This document shows positions 34,535 through 43,507 of a DNA stretch of 60,785 bases, piece by piece. The notes below the pieces were generated by a model. That model did no database searches and had not been told where the DNA came from. It saw only the letters and a list, made by a program, of their open reading frames with translations. The stretch's first letter is position 1. Each line of letters begins with the position of its first letter. Source of the stretch: Sediminibacterium ginsengisoli (GTDB lineage Bacteria; Bacteroidota; Bacteroidia; Chitinophagales; Chitinophagaceae). Position numbers and translations under genes: made by a program. The DNA lies in contig NZ_FUWH01000003.1 of assembly GCF_900167075.1 (NCBI RefSeq), forward strand, positions 293,153 through 353,937, given 5' to 3'.

Positions 34535-35701
34535 ATGAAAAAAACAAAGGGAACACTTGAAAAAATAATACTGCCGCTGATCAACGATAACCGTTCAGTC
34601 GGCGTGCTGCTATTACTGTGCACCTGCTGTTCGCTGCTCATTGCCAATCTTCCCGCAGGAGCCGCCTACCTTGATTTCTGGGCTTCAGGGTCAGATCTGC
34701 TGCATCGTTTGCACCTGCCGCATACGCTGCATCATTTTATCAATGACGGCCTGATGACGATCTTTTTTTTCCTCGCCGGCATGGAAATAAAAAGCGAGTT
34801 GAAAACAGGTGCACTTGCATCAGCGAAGAGCGCTGCATTGCCTGTTGCCGCAGCCATCGGCGGAATGCTGGTGCCGGCATTGTTCTTTACCTTATTTAAC
34901 AAGGGAACTGATTTCATTGGCGGCTGGGCTATTCCTGCTTCTACGGATATCGCTTTTTCACTGGGCGTTGCCGCATTACTGGGTAAACGGGTGCCGGTTG
35001 CATTAAAAGTATTCCTTACAGCCCTTGCCATTATAGACGATCTTGGCGCCATCATTATCATTGCACTTTTCTATGGCGAGCCGGTTAAGCTCTTATTTTT
35101 GCTGCTGGCCGCATTAGCCGTCCTGGCATTCTGGTACCTCAACAAACGCAAACGCAGCTTCAACTGGTTGCACCTGCTGCTGGCACTGATGCTCTGGTAT
35201 TTTGTTTACAATTCAGGTATTCACGCAACGGTGGCGGGCGTTATTGTTGCGTTTATGGTTCCGCAAAACCAGTTGCCGCGGTTTCAGCATGCACTGCATC
35301 ACCCGGTTAATTTCCTCGTGATGCCGGTTTTTGCATTAGCCAATACTGCCATTATTTTTCCCGAACAGGCTGCACAGGCATTGAATAATAGTCTTTCCTG
35401 GGGCATTATGCTCGGACTGGTGGCGGGCAAACCCGTCGGGATCTTTATTTCATCGTGGCTGATGATCAGGAACAAACTGGCCGTTTTACCGGCAGGCGTT
35501 AACTACCGCCAGCTGGCTGGTGCGGGCATGCTGGCCGGGATCGGCTTTACCATGTCCATTTTTGTGGCAACACTTGCATTCAGCGATGTAATGGCACAGG
35601 ATATTGCCAAGATGGCCGTTCTGGCCGCTTCGTTTTTATCGATGATTCTTGGTTTTACCTGGCTGCGTTTCTTTTCCCATCAGACTCAGAGACGCAGGTA
35701 A
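34535..35701 (+). CDS. nhaA: Na+/H+ antiporter NhaA
   Basis: NhaA exchanges internal Na+ for external H+ and controls pH and salt balance at the inner membrane. The 388-residue protein has the family landmarks: FINDGLMTIFFFLAGMEIKSEL, WAIPASTDIAFSLGVAALLG, the paired aspartates in LTALAIIDDLGAIIIIALFY, NSGIHATVAGVIVAFMVP, and LGLVAGKPVGI with a C-terminal GIGFTMSIFVATLAF. The length agrees with NhaA. The 3' end overlaps the convergent DUF2490 gene by 16 bases. Confidence 0.96.
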   Translation: MKKTKGTLEKIILPLINDNRSVGVLLLLCTCCSLLIANLPAGAAYLDFWASGSDLLHRLHLPHTLHHFINDGLMTIFFFLAGMEIKSELKTGALASAKSAALPVAAAIGGMLVPALFFTLFNKGTDFIGGWAIPASTDIAFSLGVAALLGKRVPVALKVFLTALAIIDDLGAIIIIALFYGEPVKLLFLLLAALAVLAFWYLNKRKRSFNWLHLLLALMLWYFVYNSGIHATVAGVIVAFMVPQNQLPRFQHALHHPVNFLVMPVFALANTAIIFPEQAAQALNNSLSWGIMLGLVAGKPVGIFISSWLMIRNKLAVLPAGVNYRQLAGAGMLAGIGFTMSIFVATLAFSDVMAQDIAKMAVLAASFLSMILGFTWLRFFSHQTQRRR

Positions 35702-36423
35702 GCCGCTACCTGTAAAATATTATTGCTGGTACGCACCGATCCGCGGCCGGAAACAAACTGGTTCATATAACCGATCTCAAGATCTGCCTTGGGCGAGAAG
35801 CGGTATCCGAAAGAGCCGTAAGCCCGGTTCTGATCAAAGAACTTGCCGTTTACTGCTGCAGCATCCCCGATATTGAACATGATCTCGTTCTGCAGTGAAA
35901 TAAATGTGCCCTGTGTAAACTGCTGCACCGGCTTTAACGGAAATATGCCTCGCGCGAAATAACGTAGCCGCTGCGCAAAGCTGGTTCCATCTGTTTTCAG
36001 TGCATTATTCGCAACTATGCTATTCGCGATAAATCTTTGCTCCAGGCGGAACCTGTGTTGTAACGAAGTAGCATGACCTCCGATCTTAAAAGACTGGTTG
36101 ATGATATATTGCTCCCAGATGCGGTGCTCCGGCGACCAGCCGCTTACTGTACCGATTGTTCTGCTGTTGTTGATAAACGCATACCCGATGGTTGCAACCT
36201 GGTTCTTGTTCACCTTATAATTCAGTCCCGGGCGCAGCAGTATGGTCTGCACACGCTGCAGCTTATCACTGCTTCTCACCTGTCCGTCGAAGTGAAGGCT
36301 AAACCTGTTATCCAGTTTTGTAGTACTGAAAACAGCTCCCCAGCCGCTGAAAGGGCGGCTGGTCTGCGCCTGGGCTTGCTGAAAAACAAAAACCGTTGCG
36401 ATCAATAATAAATACTTTCTCAT
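35686..36423 (-). CDS. Exported DUF2490 family protein
   Basis: The 245-residue protein begins MRKYLLLIATVFVFQQAQAQ (signal peptide); another ATG three codons upstream (36432) is possible. The mature part is a likely beta-barrel with DUF2490 features: GWGAVFSTTKLDNRFSLHFDGQVR, LLRPGLNYKVNKNQVATIGYAF, a central HRIWEQYI followed by LQHRFRLEQRFI, and final strands DLEIGYMNQFV and NNILQVAAYLRL with a C-terminal aromatic/hydrophobic strand. The function of DUF2490 is not known; it is expected in the outer membrane. Confidence 0.82.
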   Translation of the reverse strand: MRKYLLLIATVFVFQQAQAQTSRPFSGWGAVFSTTKLDNRFSLHFDGQVRSSDKLQRVQTILLRPGLNYKVNKNQVATIGYAFINNSRTIGTVSGWSPEHRIWEQYIINQSFKIGGHATSLQHRFRLEQRFIANSIVANNALKTDGTSFAQRLRYFARGIFPLKPVQQFTQGTFISLQNEIMFNIGDAAAVNGKFFDQNRAYGSFGYRFSPKADLEIGYMNQFVSGRGSVRTSNNILQVAAYLRL

Positions 36424-36566
36424 ATGACTCATCTATATCCGTTTAATAACGGCAAGATAAGTGCTTCTGCATGGATGAACAATTCAGCGGCACAACTCTC
36501 ATCCCATTTTTAATCTGGTCAATTTTTTAATACTTATTTTTAATATTCATTCATCAAGCTGTTCAT

Positions 36567-38414
36567 ATGAAAAAACTTCTTTTTGTTTTATCCGCAGTTT
36601 CGCTGTTTGCCTGTAAGCAAAAGCCTGCGGACAATGCCGCTGCGGCGGAAAAAGATCCGCATTCGCTGGCAGACCCATCCAAAGCAGTGGTGCAGCACCT
36701 CGACCTGGATATAAAAGTGGATTTTGCCACAAAAGAAATTGGCGGAAAAGCATCCTGGACAGTAAAGAACATCACGGGCGCCGATTCTGTGATCTTCGAT
36801 ACCTGGAAGCTCAATGTACAGAAAGTGACGATCGGCAGGGAAGAGCGACCGACCACATTTTCATTTGGCGATGAAGTGCCTGTTCTCGGCAGGGCATTGC
36901 GTGTGAAGATCGACACGGGAACTTCCGTTGTGAATATTTATTACACCAGTTCGCCTGATGCCGGTGCCGTACAATGGCTTACCGCACAACAGACCGCCGG
37001 AAAACAAAAGCCATTCCTGTTCACGCAATCCGAACCTATTCTTGCGCGCAGCTGGATTCCCTGCCAGGATGGGCCGGGCGTTCGCTTTACTTACAATGCA
37101 ACCGTTACCGTTCCTTCAGACCTGATGGCGGTAATGAGCGCAGAAAATCCGCAGCAGAAAACAGCGGATGGCGTATATCATTTTAAACAATCGCATGCCA
37201 TTCCTTCTTACCTGCTGGCACTCGCCGTTGGCGATCTCGCCTTCAAAGCCATCGATGCACGTACCGGTGTATATGCAGAGCCTTCCGTAGTAAACAAAGC
37301 GGCATGGGAATTTGCAGACATGGGTAAGATGGTTGATGCGGCGGAGAAGCTCTACGGGCCTTACCGCTGGGGACGTTACGATGTGCTCGTACTGCCTCCG
37401 AGTTTCCCTTACGGCGGTATGGAAAACCCCAACCTGACCTTTGCAACACCCACCGTTATTGCAGGCGATCGTTCACTGGTAAGCCTTATTGCACATGAGC
37501 TGGCTCACAGCTGGAGCGGCAACCTGGTTACCAATGCCAACTGGAACAACATGTGGCTGAACGAAGGGTTCACCACTTATTTCGAGCGCAGGATCGTGGA
37601 AGCTTTATATGGTAAGGACGAAGCAAAAATGCAGGAAGTCCTCGGCAGACAGGTGCTCGACAAAACCATTGCCGAAATGGGCGCAACCAACCCCGACTCC
37701 CGCCTGAAAGTTGATTTTACCGGCCGTGATCCAGACCAGGCTACCGGCCAGATCGCTTATGAAAAAGGTTATGCGTTTTTGCGTACGCTGGAAGAAACCG
37801 CAGGTCGTGAAAAATTTGACGCTTTTCTGAAAAAGAATTTCGATGATCATGCATTCCAGTCGCGCAACACCGAGCAATTTCTCGCAGACGTAAATAAAGA
37901 TCTTGCCGGCGGCGATACCAGTTTTGCACGAAAAGCCATGATACAGCAATGGGTATATGAACCAGGCATTCCTTCAAATATTCCGTCTGTCTCATCTGCC
38001 GCCTTCAATACCATCGATACACTGATCAGCAAATGGACTGCAGATAAACAAACCGCAGGGCTGCATCAGAAAATAAAATCAGCCAATGAATTGCTGTATT
38101 TCCTTACCCATCTGCCGGAGGTTAATATCACCGATATGACCGCGCTGGATAAAGAGTTTGGCTTCACCAATTCCGGTAATGCCGAAGTGCAGAGTAAATG
38201 GTATGTGTTAAGCATCCGCAACAGCTATAAACCTGCTTATCCTAAAATAGAGCAGTTTCTCGGCAGCGTAGGGCGCCGCAAGCTGATTGTTCCTTTATAC
38301 AAGGAAGCCGTAAAAAACCCGGAGAATAAACAATGGGCAACTACTATTTACAAAAAAGCAAGACTGAACTATCATCCTGTTACCTACAATACGGTTGATG
38401 AAGTTCTGAAATAG
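36567..38414 (+). CDS. M1-family aminopeptidase lipoprotein
   Basis: The 615-residue zinc peptidase has a lipoprotein signal (MKKLLFVLSAVSLFAC, Cys16). The M1 domain order is complete: beta-saddle N-domain, the exopeptidase motif GGMENPNLTF, and the zinc site H310-E311-xx-H314 with E333 in NEGFTTYF. The region PSFPYGGMENPNLTFATPT and the following GDRSLVSLIAHELAHSWSGNLV are very close to leukotriene A4 hydrolase/aminopeptidase, and the helical C-domain (about 480-615) also matches that subgroup. It should trim peptides in the periplasm or at the surface. A strong terminator follows. Confidence 0.93.
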   Translation: MKKLLFVLSAVSLFACKQKPADNAAAAEKDPHSLADPSKAVVQHLDLDIKVDFATKEIGGKASWTVKNITGADSVIFDTWKLNVQKVTIGREERPTTFSFGDEVPVLGRALRVKIDTGTSVVNIYYTSSPDAGAVQWLTAQQTAGKQKPFLFTQSEPILARSWIPCQDGPGVRFTYNATVTVPSDLMAVMSAENPQQKTADGVYHFKQSHAIPSYLLALAVGDLAFKAIDARTGVYAEPSVVNKAAWEFADMGKMVDAAEKLYGPYRWGRYDVLVLPPSFPYGGMENPNLTFATPTVIAGDRSLVSLIAHELAHSWSGNLVTNANWNNMWLNEGFTTYFERRIVEALYGKDEAKMQEVLGRQVLDKTIAEMGATNPDSRLKVDFTGRDPDQATGQIAYEKGYAFLRTLEETAGREKFDAFLKKNFDDHAFQSRNTEQFLADVNKDLAGGDTSFARKAMIQQWVYEPGIPSNIPSVSSAAFNTIDTLISKWTADKQTAGLHQKIKSANELLYFLTHLPEVNITDMTALDKEFGFTNSGNAEVQSKWYVLSIRNSYKPAYPKIEQFLGSVGRRKLIVPLYKEAVKNPENKQWATTIYKKARLNYHPVTYNTVDEVLK

Positions 38415-38417
38415 TTA

Positions 38418-38454
38418 AAACAGAAAAGCCGCATGAACTGCGGCTTTTCTGTTT
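38418..38454. terminator. Bidirectional terminator
   Basis: A perfect 16-bp stem (from AAACAGAAAAGCCGCA) with a 5-base loop TGAAC has A-rich and T-rich ends, so it can act on both strands between the convergent M1 peptidase and amidase genes. Confidence 0.88.
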
Positions 38455-38458
38455 CAGA

Positions 38459-39175
38459 TCAATACATTTTTTTCTCTTCCAGCCATAGTGCCAGTTCTTT
38501 TTTAATGGCTTCGCCGATGATCTGCTGGTTTTTGGCATCTTTCAGAAATTCATGGCTGGCTTCATTATCGCCGATCTCAAGCAGTACGCGGTAAGGCGCA
38601 GTGTTTACCTGTGCATCAAGGCTGTAAAAAGCACGTTTCCCCGTTGCCTGGCTGCGGTAATCGTTACGTCCGGTAGTGCTGTCCAGCAGAACACCACGGT
38701 TCTCTAATGTGGTAGCTGCCGCAACCGCTTTTACCAGGCGAGCTGCGAGCTCACGGTTCGCACTTTCATAAGCATCTCCGTAATGAATATAGCCCCAGAT
38801 AGCGTGACGCTTTGTTCCGCCGTTATTATGCAGGGCAATGAACACATCTGGTTTCTTTTTGTTGGATTCTTTCAGCTCATACGCGTAACCTGATATTTGT
38901 CCATCTATTACTGCAGTAGTGTGTTCCACCACAGTATTGCTTCCGCGGTCGGGATGATGTACACCTGCAACACCCAGGCTCCACACTTTATGTTCTTTTA
39001 ATTTAGGAGCCGTTGCCATAGCAGCTTCTGCAATACCGTTACATACGGCAGCTTCACTGAAATCTTTTCCGGTGTCTGTCTGGTGCGATGGCTGCCACAC
39101 AATTACAGGCTTCTTTTTTACAGGCAACCCGCTGCAGAGTACAACGAGCAGGATAAACAGGGAGGACTTTTTCAT
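38459..39175 (-). CDS. Exported N-acetylmuramoyl-L-alanine amidase (Amidase_3-like)
   Basis: The 238-residue protein has a signal peptide (MKKSSLFILLVVLCSGLPV) and a divergent Amidase_3 fold. Probable zinc ligands are H31 (WQPSHQTDTG, replacing the usual DPGHGG), E50 and H116 (FIALHNNGG); the catalytic Glu is E200 in YRVLLEIGDNEAS. It should cut the bond between MurNAc and the stem peptide in the periplasm. The frame is open to 39298 but that part overlaps the divergent L,D-transpeptidase start, so the ATG at 39175 is preferred. Confidence 0.78.
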   Translation of the reverse strand: MKKSSLFILLVVLCSGLPVKKKPVIVWQPSHQTDTGKDFSEAAVCNGIAEAAMATAPKLKEHKVWSLGVAGVHHPDRGSNTVVEHTTAVIDGQISGYAYELKESNKKKPDVFIALHNNGGTKRHAIWGYIHYGDAYESANRELAARLVKAVAAATTLENRGVLLDSTTGRNDYRSQATGKRAFYSLDAQVNTAPYRVLLEIGDNEASHEFLKDAKNQQIIGEAIKKELALWLEEKKMY

Positions 39176-39264
39176 ATAGGCTTTGTTAGTGCCCCGAAAA
39201 TAATCAGAAGCAGAATACCAGTTGTTAGTTTTCGGGCTGGTATAGTTTTTTATGAATACCGTAT

Positions 39265-40863
39265 ATGAGAAATTTTTTATTGACCAGCCTGGTCGCACTC
39301 GGCTTTTTTACTGCCTGCAATAACGAAATCAAAAAGGAACAACAGGTTTCTGAAAGAGACCTGAGCATTACACGTGTAAATGCTTATAACGATCTTTTCC
39401 TGGATACCGCAGCAGTCAACACATTTATCACAAAGGAACAAATGGAGCCCGCACTGGCCAACCGTTTTCGCAGTTTTTACAACCGCCGCAATTTCCAGTT
39501 TGCATGGCTGGCCAGCGACGGACTTACGGAACAGGCACGCAGTTTCTGGAATGCGGTTAATTATAAGCAGGACTCTGCCCTTGAAGACAAAAAACTGAAG
39601 GCAGAAATGAAAGACCTCTGGAGCAGTTCCACCCAGGCCAGCGCGTCTGACAAGGATAATATCCGTACCGAGTTATTACTCACTAAATATTTCATGAACT
39701 ATATGCTCACGAATTATGAGCAGGGTACGGTAAAGAAGAAAGACCTGGAAAGTCTTGTGCCGAGGAAAAAGGAACCCGTGATCGTTCTCGCAGATTCGTT
39801 TGTTTCGAAAAAAGCGGTGAACAATGAATACGAAGCGGCCAACAGTTCATATAAATTACTGAAAGACCAGCTGGCATTATATGTAGGAATTGCCAAAAAA
39901 GGAGGCTGGCAATTGTTTTCCGTGCCGGCCGGAAAGAAATTCAAAAAAAATGGCTCGGACCCATTAATCCCGGTGATCAAAAAACACCTCGCGCTTACAG
40001 GTGATATGGCAGCCGGAGATACCACTGCTGTATTCAACGAACCATTGGAAGCAGGCATTAAAAGTTACCAGGCACGGATGGGCTATAAACCGGATGGCGT
40101 GATCTCTCCGGCAATCATTAAGGAAATGAATGTGCCTGTGAACAAAAGAATCCAGCAGCTGGTGATCAATCTGGACCGTATGCGCTGGCTGCCTGATGGC
40201 GATAACGGCAAACTGATCGTTACCAATATCCCCGAATTCAAAGTACATGTGTACGATGGAAGCCGCCAGGAATTTGAGATGCCCGTAGTTGTGGGAAAAG
40301 ATGGCCACAATACCGTGATCTTTACCGGCACATTAAGCCAGGTAGTGTTCTCGCCTTACTGGAATGTTCCGCCAAGCATTGTAAAGAACGAGATCTTACC
40401 TAAGATGAACAGTGATAAAAGCTACCTGGATCAGGAAGATATGGAAGTGGTGAGCGAATCGGGAGGCTTACCCGTGATCAGGCAGCGGCCCGGTCCTAAG
40501 AACTCGCTGGGTAAAGTAAAGTTCCTCTTTCCGAACGATTTCAATATTTATTTCCACGACACACCGGCGAAAAGTTTATTCAGTCAGGACCAGCGCGCGT
40601 TCAGTCATGGCTGCATCAGGCTCAGTGACCCTGTTAAAATGGCCAATTATCTTTTGAAGGATGATGCAGGCTGGGACGCTGCTAAAATCAACGCGGCCAT
40701 GAATGCGGGTAAAGAAAAAACGGTTGAACTGAAAACAAAGATCCCGGTGCTTATTACCTATTATACTGCATGGGTGGATGCTGCCGGCAAACTGAATTTC
40801 AGGGATGATATCTACGGTCACGATGCTGCCGTTGCGCATAAGATGTTTACTAACCCGTTGTGA
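39265..40863 (+). CDS. L,D-transpeptidase lipoprotein (YcbB/LdtD-like)
   Basis: The 532-residue protein has a lipoprotein signal (MRNFLLTSLVALGFFTAC), a helical scaffold, a peptidoglycan-binding segment (about 240-295, IKSYQARMGYKPDGVISPAIIKEMN) and a YkuD catalytic domain (about 310-480) with C450 in FSHGCIRLSDPVKMANYLL. The family makes 3-3 crosslinks in peptidoglycan or attaches proteins to it. The large size and N-terminal scaffold resemble LdtD of Gram-negatives. It is divergent from the muramoyl amidase, so the pair may be co-regulated wall genes. Confidence 0.92.
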   Translation: MRNFLLTSLVALGFFTACNNEIKKEQQVSERDLSITRVNAYNDLFLDTAAVNTFITKEQMEPALANRFRSFYNRRNFQFAWLASDGLTEQARSFWNAVNYKQDSALEDKKLKAEMKDLWSSSTQASASDKDNIRTELLLTKYFMNYMLTNYEQGTVKKKDLESLVPRKKEPVIVLADSFVSKKAVNNEYEAANSSYKLLKDQLALYVGIAKKGGWQLFSVPAGKKFKKNGSDPLIPVIKKHLALTGDMAAGDTTAVFNEPLEAGIKSYQARMGYKPDGVISPAIIKEMNVPVNKRIQQLVINLDRMRWLPDGDNGKLIVTNIPEFKVHVYDGSRQEFEMPVVVGKDGHNTVIFTGTLSQVVFSPYWNVPPSIVKNEILPKMNSDKSYLDQEDMEVVSESGGLPVIRQRPGPKNSLGKVKFLFPNDFNIYFHDTPAKSLFSQDQRAFSHGCIRLSDPVKMANYLLKDDAGWDAAKINAAMNAGKEKTVELKTKIPVLITYYTAWVDAAGKLNFRDDIYGHDAAVAHKMFTNPL

Positions 40864-40884
40864 TTCTGCAACGTCTTTATACAC

Positions 40885-40916
40885 AAAGGCTGCATTATTC
40901 ATGCAGCCTTTTTATT
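40885..40916 (+). terminator. Terminator after the L,D-transpeptidase gene
   Basis: AAAGGCTGCA and TGCAGCCTTT form a 10-bp stem with a 7-base loop, followed by T-rich sequence to 40916. Confidence 0.85.
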
Positions 40917-40951
40917 TTCCGTATTTATCTTTATGCAGCAATCCCGAATAT

Positions 40952-41647
40952 ATGCCGAGTTTTGGAGAAAAAGTGATCCGGTTTTATCGTCGCCTGGAAT
41001 TCAGGGAACAGCTTCCCGCTGGCATCCGTGTTATTAATCCATTTGAAGACAACCGGGAAACCATGCGGATCATGTCTGAGTTCTACAGGAAATTTTATAA
41101 CGACAATGAAAAAAGACACCTGATCCTCGGCATCAATCCCGGCCGTTTCGGCGCAGCCGTTACAGGCATTCCCTTCACAGATACTTCGCGCTTACAGGAT
41201 TACTGCGGCATCAGCTACAACGGTAAACCTTCTTATGAAACGTCTTCCGTTTTTGTATATGAGATGATCAACGCGTTTGGCGGCACACCGCATTTCTGCA
41301 GGCATTTTTACATCAATTCCATGTTTCCGCTGGCCATTACAAAAAGCACGAAAGATGGCAAAGAAGTCAATTATAATTATTACGATAGTCCCGAACTGAA
41401 AGCCATTACCCGCACTGCGATCATTGAAAACATCCGGAAACAGATCAGCCTGGGAACTTATACGGATACCTGCATCTGCTTCGGCACAGGCAAAAATGAA
41501 AAAGTGCTGCAGGAGCTGAACAGCCGTGAAAAATTCTTCCGGCAGATCATTCCCCTGGAGCACCCGAGGTATATCATGCAGTATAAGTTAAAACAGAAGC
41601 AGGCATACATCGATAAATACCTGCGTGTTTTTGAAACGCTGATCTAA
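40952..41647 (+). CDS. SMUG2-type uracil-DNA glycosylase
   Basis: The 231-residue protein (formerly DUF4918) belongs to the uracil glycosylase superfamily, SMUG2 branch, which removes uracil and related damaged bases from DNA. The motif 1 segment is LILGINPGRFGAAVTGIPFTD (about 58-77); motif 2 is HPRYIMQYK near the C-terminus, with YINSMFPLAI and CFGTGKNEK between them. The frame is open back to 40805, but those codons cover the preceding terminator, so the ATG at 40952 is chosen. The 3' end overlaps the convergent adenosine deaminase gene by 4 bases. Confidence 0.85.
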   Translation: MPSFGEKVIRFYRRLEFREQLPAGIRVINPFEDNRETMRIMSEFYRKFYNDNEKRHLILGINPGRFGAAVTGIPFTDTSRLQDYCGISYNGKPSYETSSVFVYEMINAFGGTPHFCRHFYINSMFPLAITKSTKDGKEVNYNYYDSPELKAITRTAIIENIRKQISLGTYTDTCICFGTGKNEKVLQELNSREKFFRQIIPLEHPRYIMQYKLKQKQAYIDKYLRVFETLI

Positions 41648-42702
41648 CGGTAAGCCTGTTTCAGTTTTTTCCTGATCTTTTTCTTTACTGCATCCGTTGT
41701 AAATGCATGATCGATCGCTTCGAGGTTACAGTGAAGCAACTCTTTCTTCGTCCACCCGAAAATCCGGTTTAAGCTTTTGTATTCATCTGTCAGTGTTACA
41801 TCGGATATGGTTCTTCCATCCGTATTCACACCCAGTGAAACGCCGGCCTTATACAATTTGCCGATCACATGATCTTCAGGACTTTGATAAATATTGGTCT
41901 GGTAATTGCTTTTCGGGCAAACCTCCAGGTGTATGTTTTTTTTTATGATCCTTCTGATCACCGTGCTGTCTTCGATACTTCTTACCCCATGGCCGATGCG
42001 CGAAGGTTTCAGCAGATCCAGGGTTTCGCGTACGCTTTCCGCACCTTTCGCCTCTCCTGCATGAGCAGTACACCCGATATTTTGGCGGTGTGCGTATTCG
42101 AATGCTTCAATATGATTGGTGAGCGGATAACCGGCTTCATCCGCAGCAATATCGAAACCAACCACCGTTGTTCCTTTAAACTGCGCAGCCAGTTTTGCCG
42201 TTTGCAGGCTCTGTTCTTTTGTAAAATGCCTGAGCGTGCAGAGGATCAGTCCGGCTTCTATGCCTGTTGATCTCATTCCTTCGCGCATGGCGCTGTCTGC
42301 AGTTGCCACCACTTCTTCGGGCGTTAATCCTTTATAAATATGCTGCAGTGGTGCAAACCTGATCTCTGCATAAATAACGTTATCCGCTTTCAGTTGTCTG
42401 AACAGGTCGAGCGTTACCAGACGTAACTGTTCGCGGGTCTGCATCAGCTCAAATCCTTTAACGGCTCGCAGAATATAATCTGCCAGGTTCAGACATTTAC
42501 CGGGTGCCTGAAAAGAATCGCGGTACATTTCAGGCGTAACCGCCGGATTCAATTGCTGCACCACTTCGTAACTCAATGAGCAATCGAGGTGAAGATGAAG
42601 CTCTACTTTGGGTAATACAGCAAACTCTTTTTGTGCATGCGCAATGGCGGAAAAGAAAACCAGAAGTAAACCGACCGCGAGGCTTTTGATGATTGTGTTC
42701 AT
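41644..42702 (-). CDS. add: Exported adenosine deaminase
   Basis: The 352-residue enzyme deaminates adenosine to inosine. Metal ligands are H36/H38 (PKVELHLHLD), a later His in CTAHAGEAKG (with catalytic Glu) and the Asp of GVNTDGRTISD; the catalytic His is in RIGHGVRSI. Unlike most cytoplasmic bacterial enzymes it begins with a clear signal peptide (MNTIIKSLAVGLLLVFFSAIAHAQ), so it should work in the periplasm on extracellular nucleosides. The NTDG-R-T-I-S variant (in place of NTDDP) is also found in other bacterial members. The frame extends to 42777, but the ATG at 42702 opens the signal peptide. Confidence 0.92.
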   Translation of the reverse strand: MNTIIKSLAVGLLLVFFSAIAHAQKEFAVLPKVELHLHLDCSLSYEVVQQLNPAVTPEMYRDSFQAPGKCLNLADYILRAVKGFELMQTREQLRLVTLDLFRQLKADNVIYAEIRFAPLQHIYKGLTPEEVVATADSAMREGMRSTGIEAGLILCTLRHFTKEQSLQTAKLAAQFKGTTVVGFDIAADEAGYPLTNHIEAFEYAHRQNIGCTAHAGEAKGAESVRETLDLLKPSRIGHGVRSIEDSTVIRRIIKKNIHLEVCPKSNYQTNIYQSPEDHVIGKLYKAGVSLGVNTDGRTISDVTLTDEYKSLNRIFGWTKKELLHCNLEAIDHAFTTDAVKKKIRKKLKQAYR

Positions 42703-42751
42703 GGTAAATTGCAGATTGATTAACTTTCTCTTCAATATAAATACCGGCGCG

Positions 42752-42763
42752 GGACATTTGTCC
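42752..42763. promoter_or_regulatory. Inverted repeat between add and the Crp/Fnr gene
   Basis: GGACA-TT-TGTCC is a 5-2-5 inverted repeat in the 74-base divergent gap. It overlaps a -7-like GACATTTG (42753-42760) that would drive the regulator gene, so binding there could autoregulate it. Confidence 0.3.
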
Positions 42764-42776
42764 TGCCACCAGCACA

Positions 42777-43424
42777 ATGATCAGAACCAACCCAAAGCTC
42801 CTTACTATTATCGATAACTGGCTGCAAAACCGGCCGGAAGAAATCGGCCATCGCAGTTTTACGGCCGGGGAGCGGCTGGTATTCCAGGACGAGCAGATCA
42901 GATTTGTTTATATCATGCAGAGCGGACTGGCAAAATGTTTTATTACGGAAGAGAATGGCCGCGATTATATTCTCGAATTCTTCGGCGAAGGCGAGATCAT
43001 GGGCGAGCTGGAGCTGATCACGGGCAAGGGAAGTTTGTCCAATGTAGCTGCCATCACCGATCTTACGACATTCCGGGTAAGAGCAGCTTTTTTTACCGCA
43101 GAGCTCGCCGGTAACCGCGAACTGGCACAGCTCATTATGGAACAGCTGGCCATCCGACTGGAGCAAACCGCTATGCGCGCTTCTTACCAGCAGATCTACC
43201 CGCTGGAATACAACCTTCTTAAGTTGCTTTACCTCTCTTCCGAGCAGGAGTTGCAGCTCTCCAAGCGGGATATTGCCGATTATCTCGCCATTTCTATCCG
43301 CAGCCTGAACCGGGCATTAAAAGAACTCAGAAACCGCAATATTATTAATCCGGATAGCTATAATGCGATCATTTCAAGAGAACAGCTGGCACAGGTACTA
43401 CAGGAATTTGACCGGTTGATCTGA
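42777..43424 (+). CDS. Crp/Fnr-family transcriptional regulator
   Basis: The 215-residue protein has an N-terminal cyclic-nucleotide-binding-like jelly roll (about 10-125; FTAGERLVFQDEQIRFVYIMQSG and FFGEGEIMGELEL) and a C-terminal winged helix (about 150-210; LSKRDIADYLAISIRSLNRALKEL). The R-x-x-x-E effector signature of true Crp is not clear and there is no Fe-S cysteine set, so the effector is unknown. It is divergent from the exported adenosine deaminase, with only 74 bases between, which suggests that it controls that gene or itself. Confidence 0.9.
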   Translation: MIRTNPKLLTIIDNWLQNRPEEIGHRSFTAGERLVFQDEQIRFVYIMQSGLAKCFITEENGRDYILEFFGEGEIMGELELITGKGSLSNVAAITDLTTFRVRAAFFTAELAGNRELAQLIMEQLAIRLEQTAMRASYQQIYPLEYNLLKLLYLSSEQELQLSKRDIADYLAISIRSLNRALKELRNRNIINPDSYNAIISREQLAQVLQEFDRLI

Positions 43425-43507
43425 TCAAAGACGCAATATCCCGCAGAAATTACCGCAGGTTTGCGTATTTTAGAACGCCAACTATTACCAAATTTCAAAA
43501 CCCCATC

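Noticed and set aside
40805..40951. N-terminal extension of the SMUG2 gene
   Set aside because: It would cover the end of the L,D-transpeptidase gene and its terminator hairpin.
41644..42702. Loss of active-site Asp in adenosine deaminase (NTDG instead of NTDD)
   Set aside because: The NTDG/N-R-T variant is known in active bacterial members, so it is not evidence of a dead enzyme.
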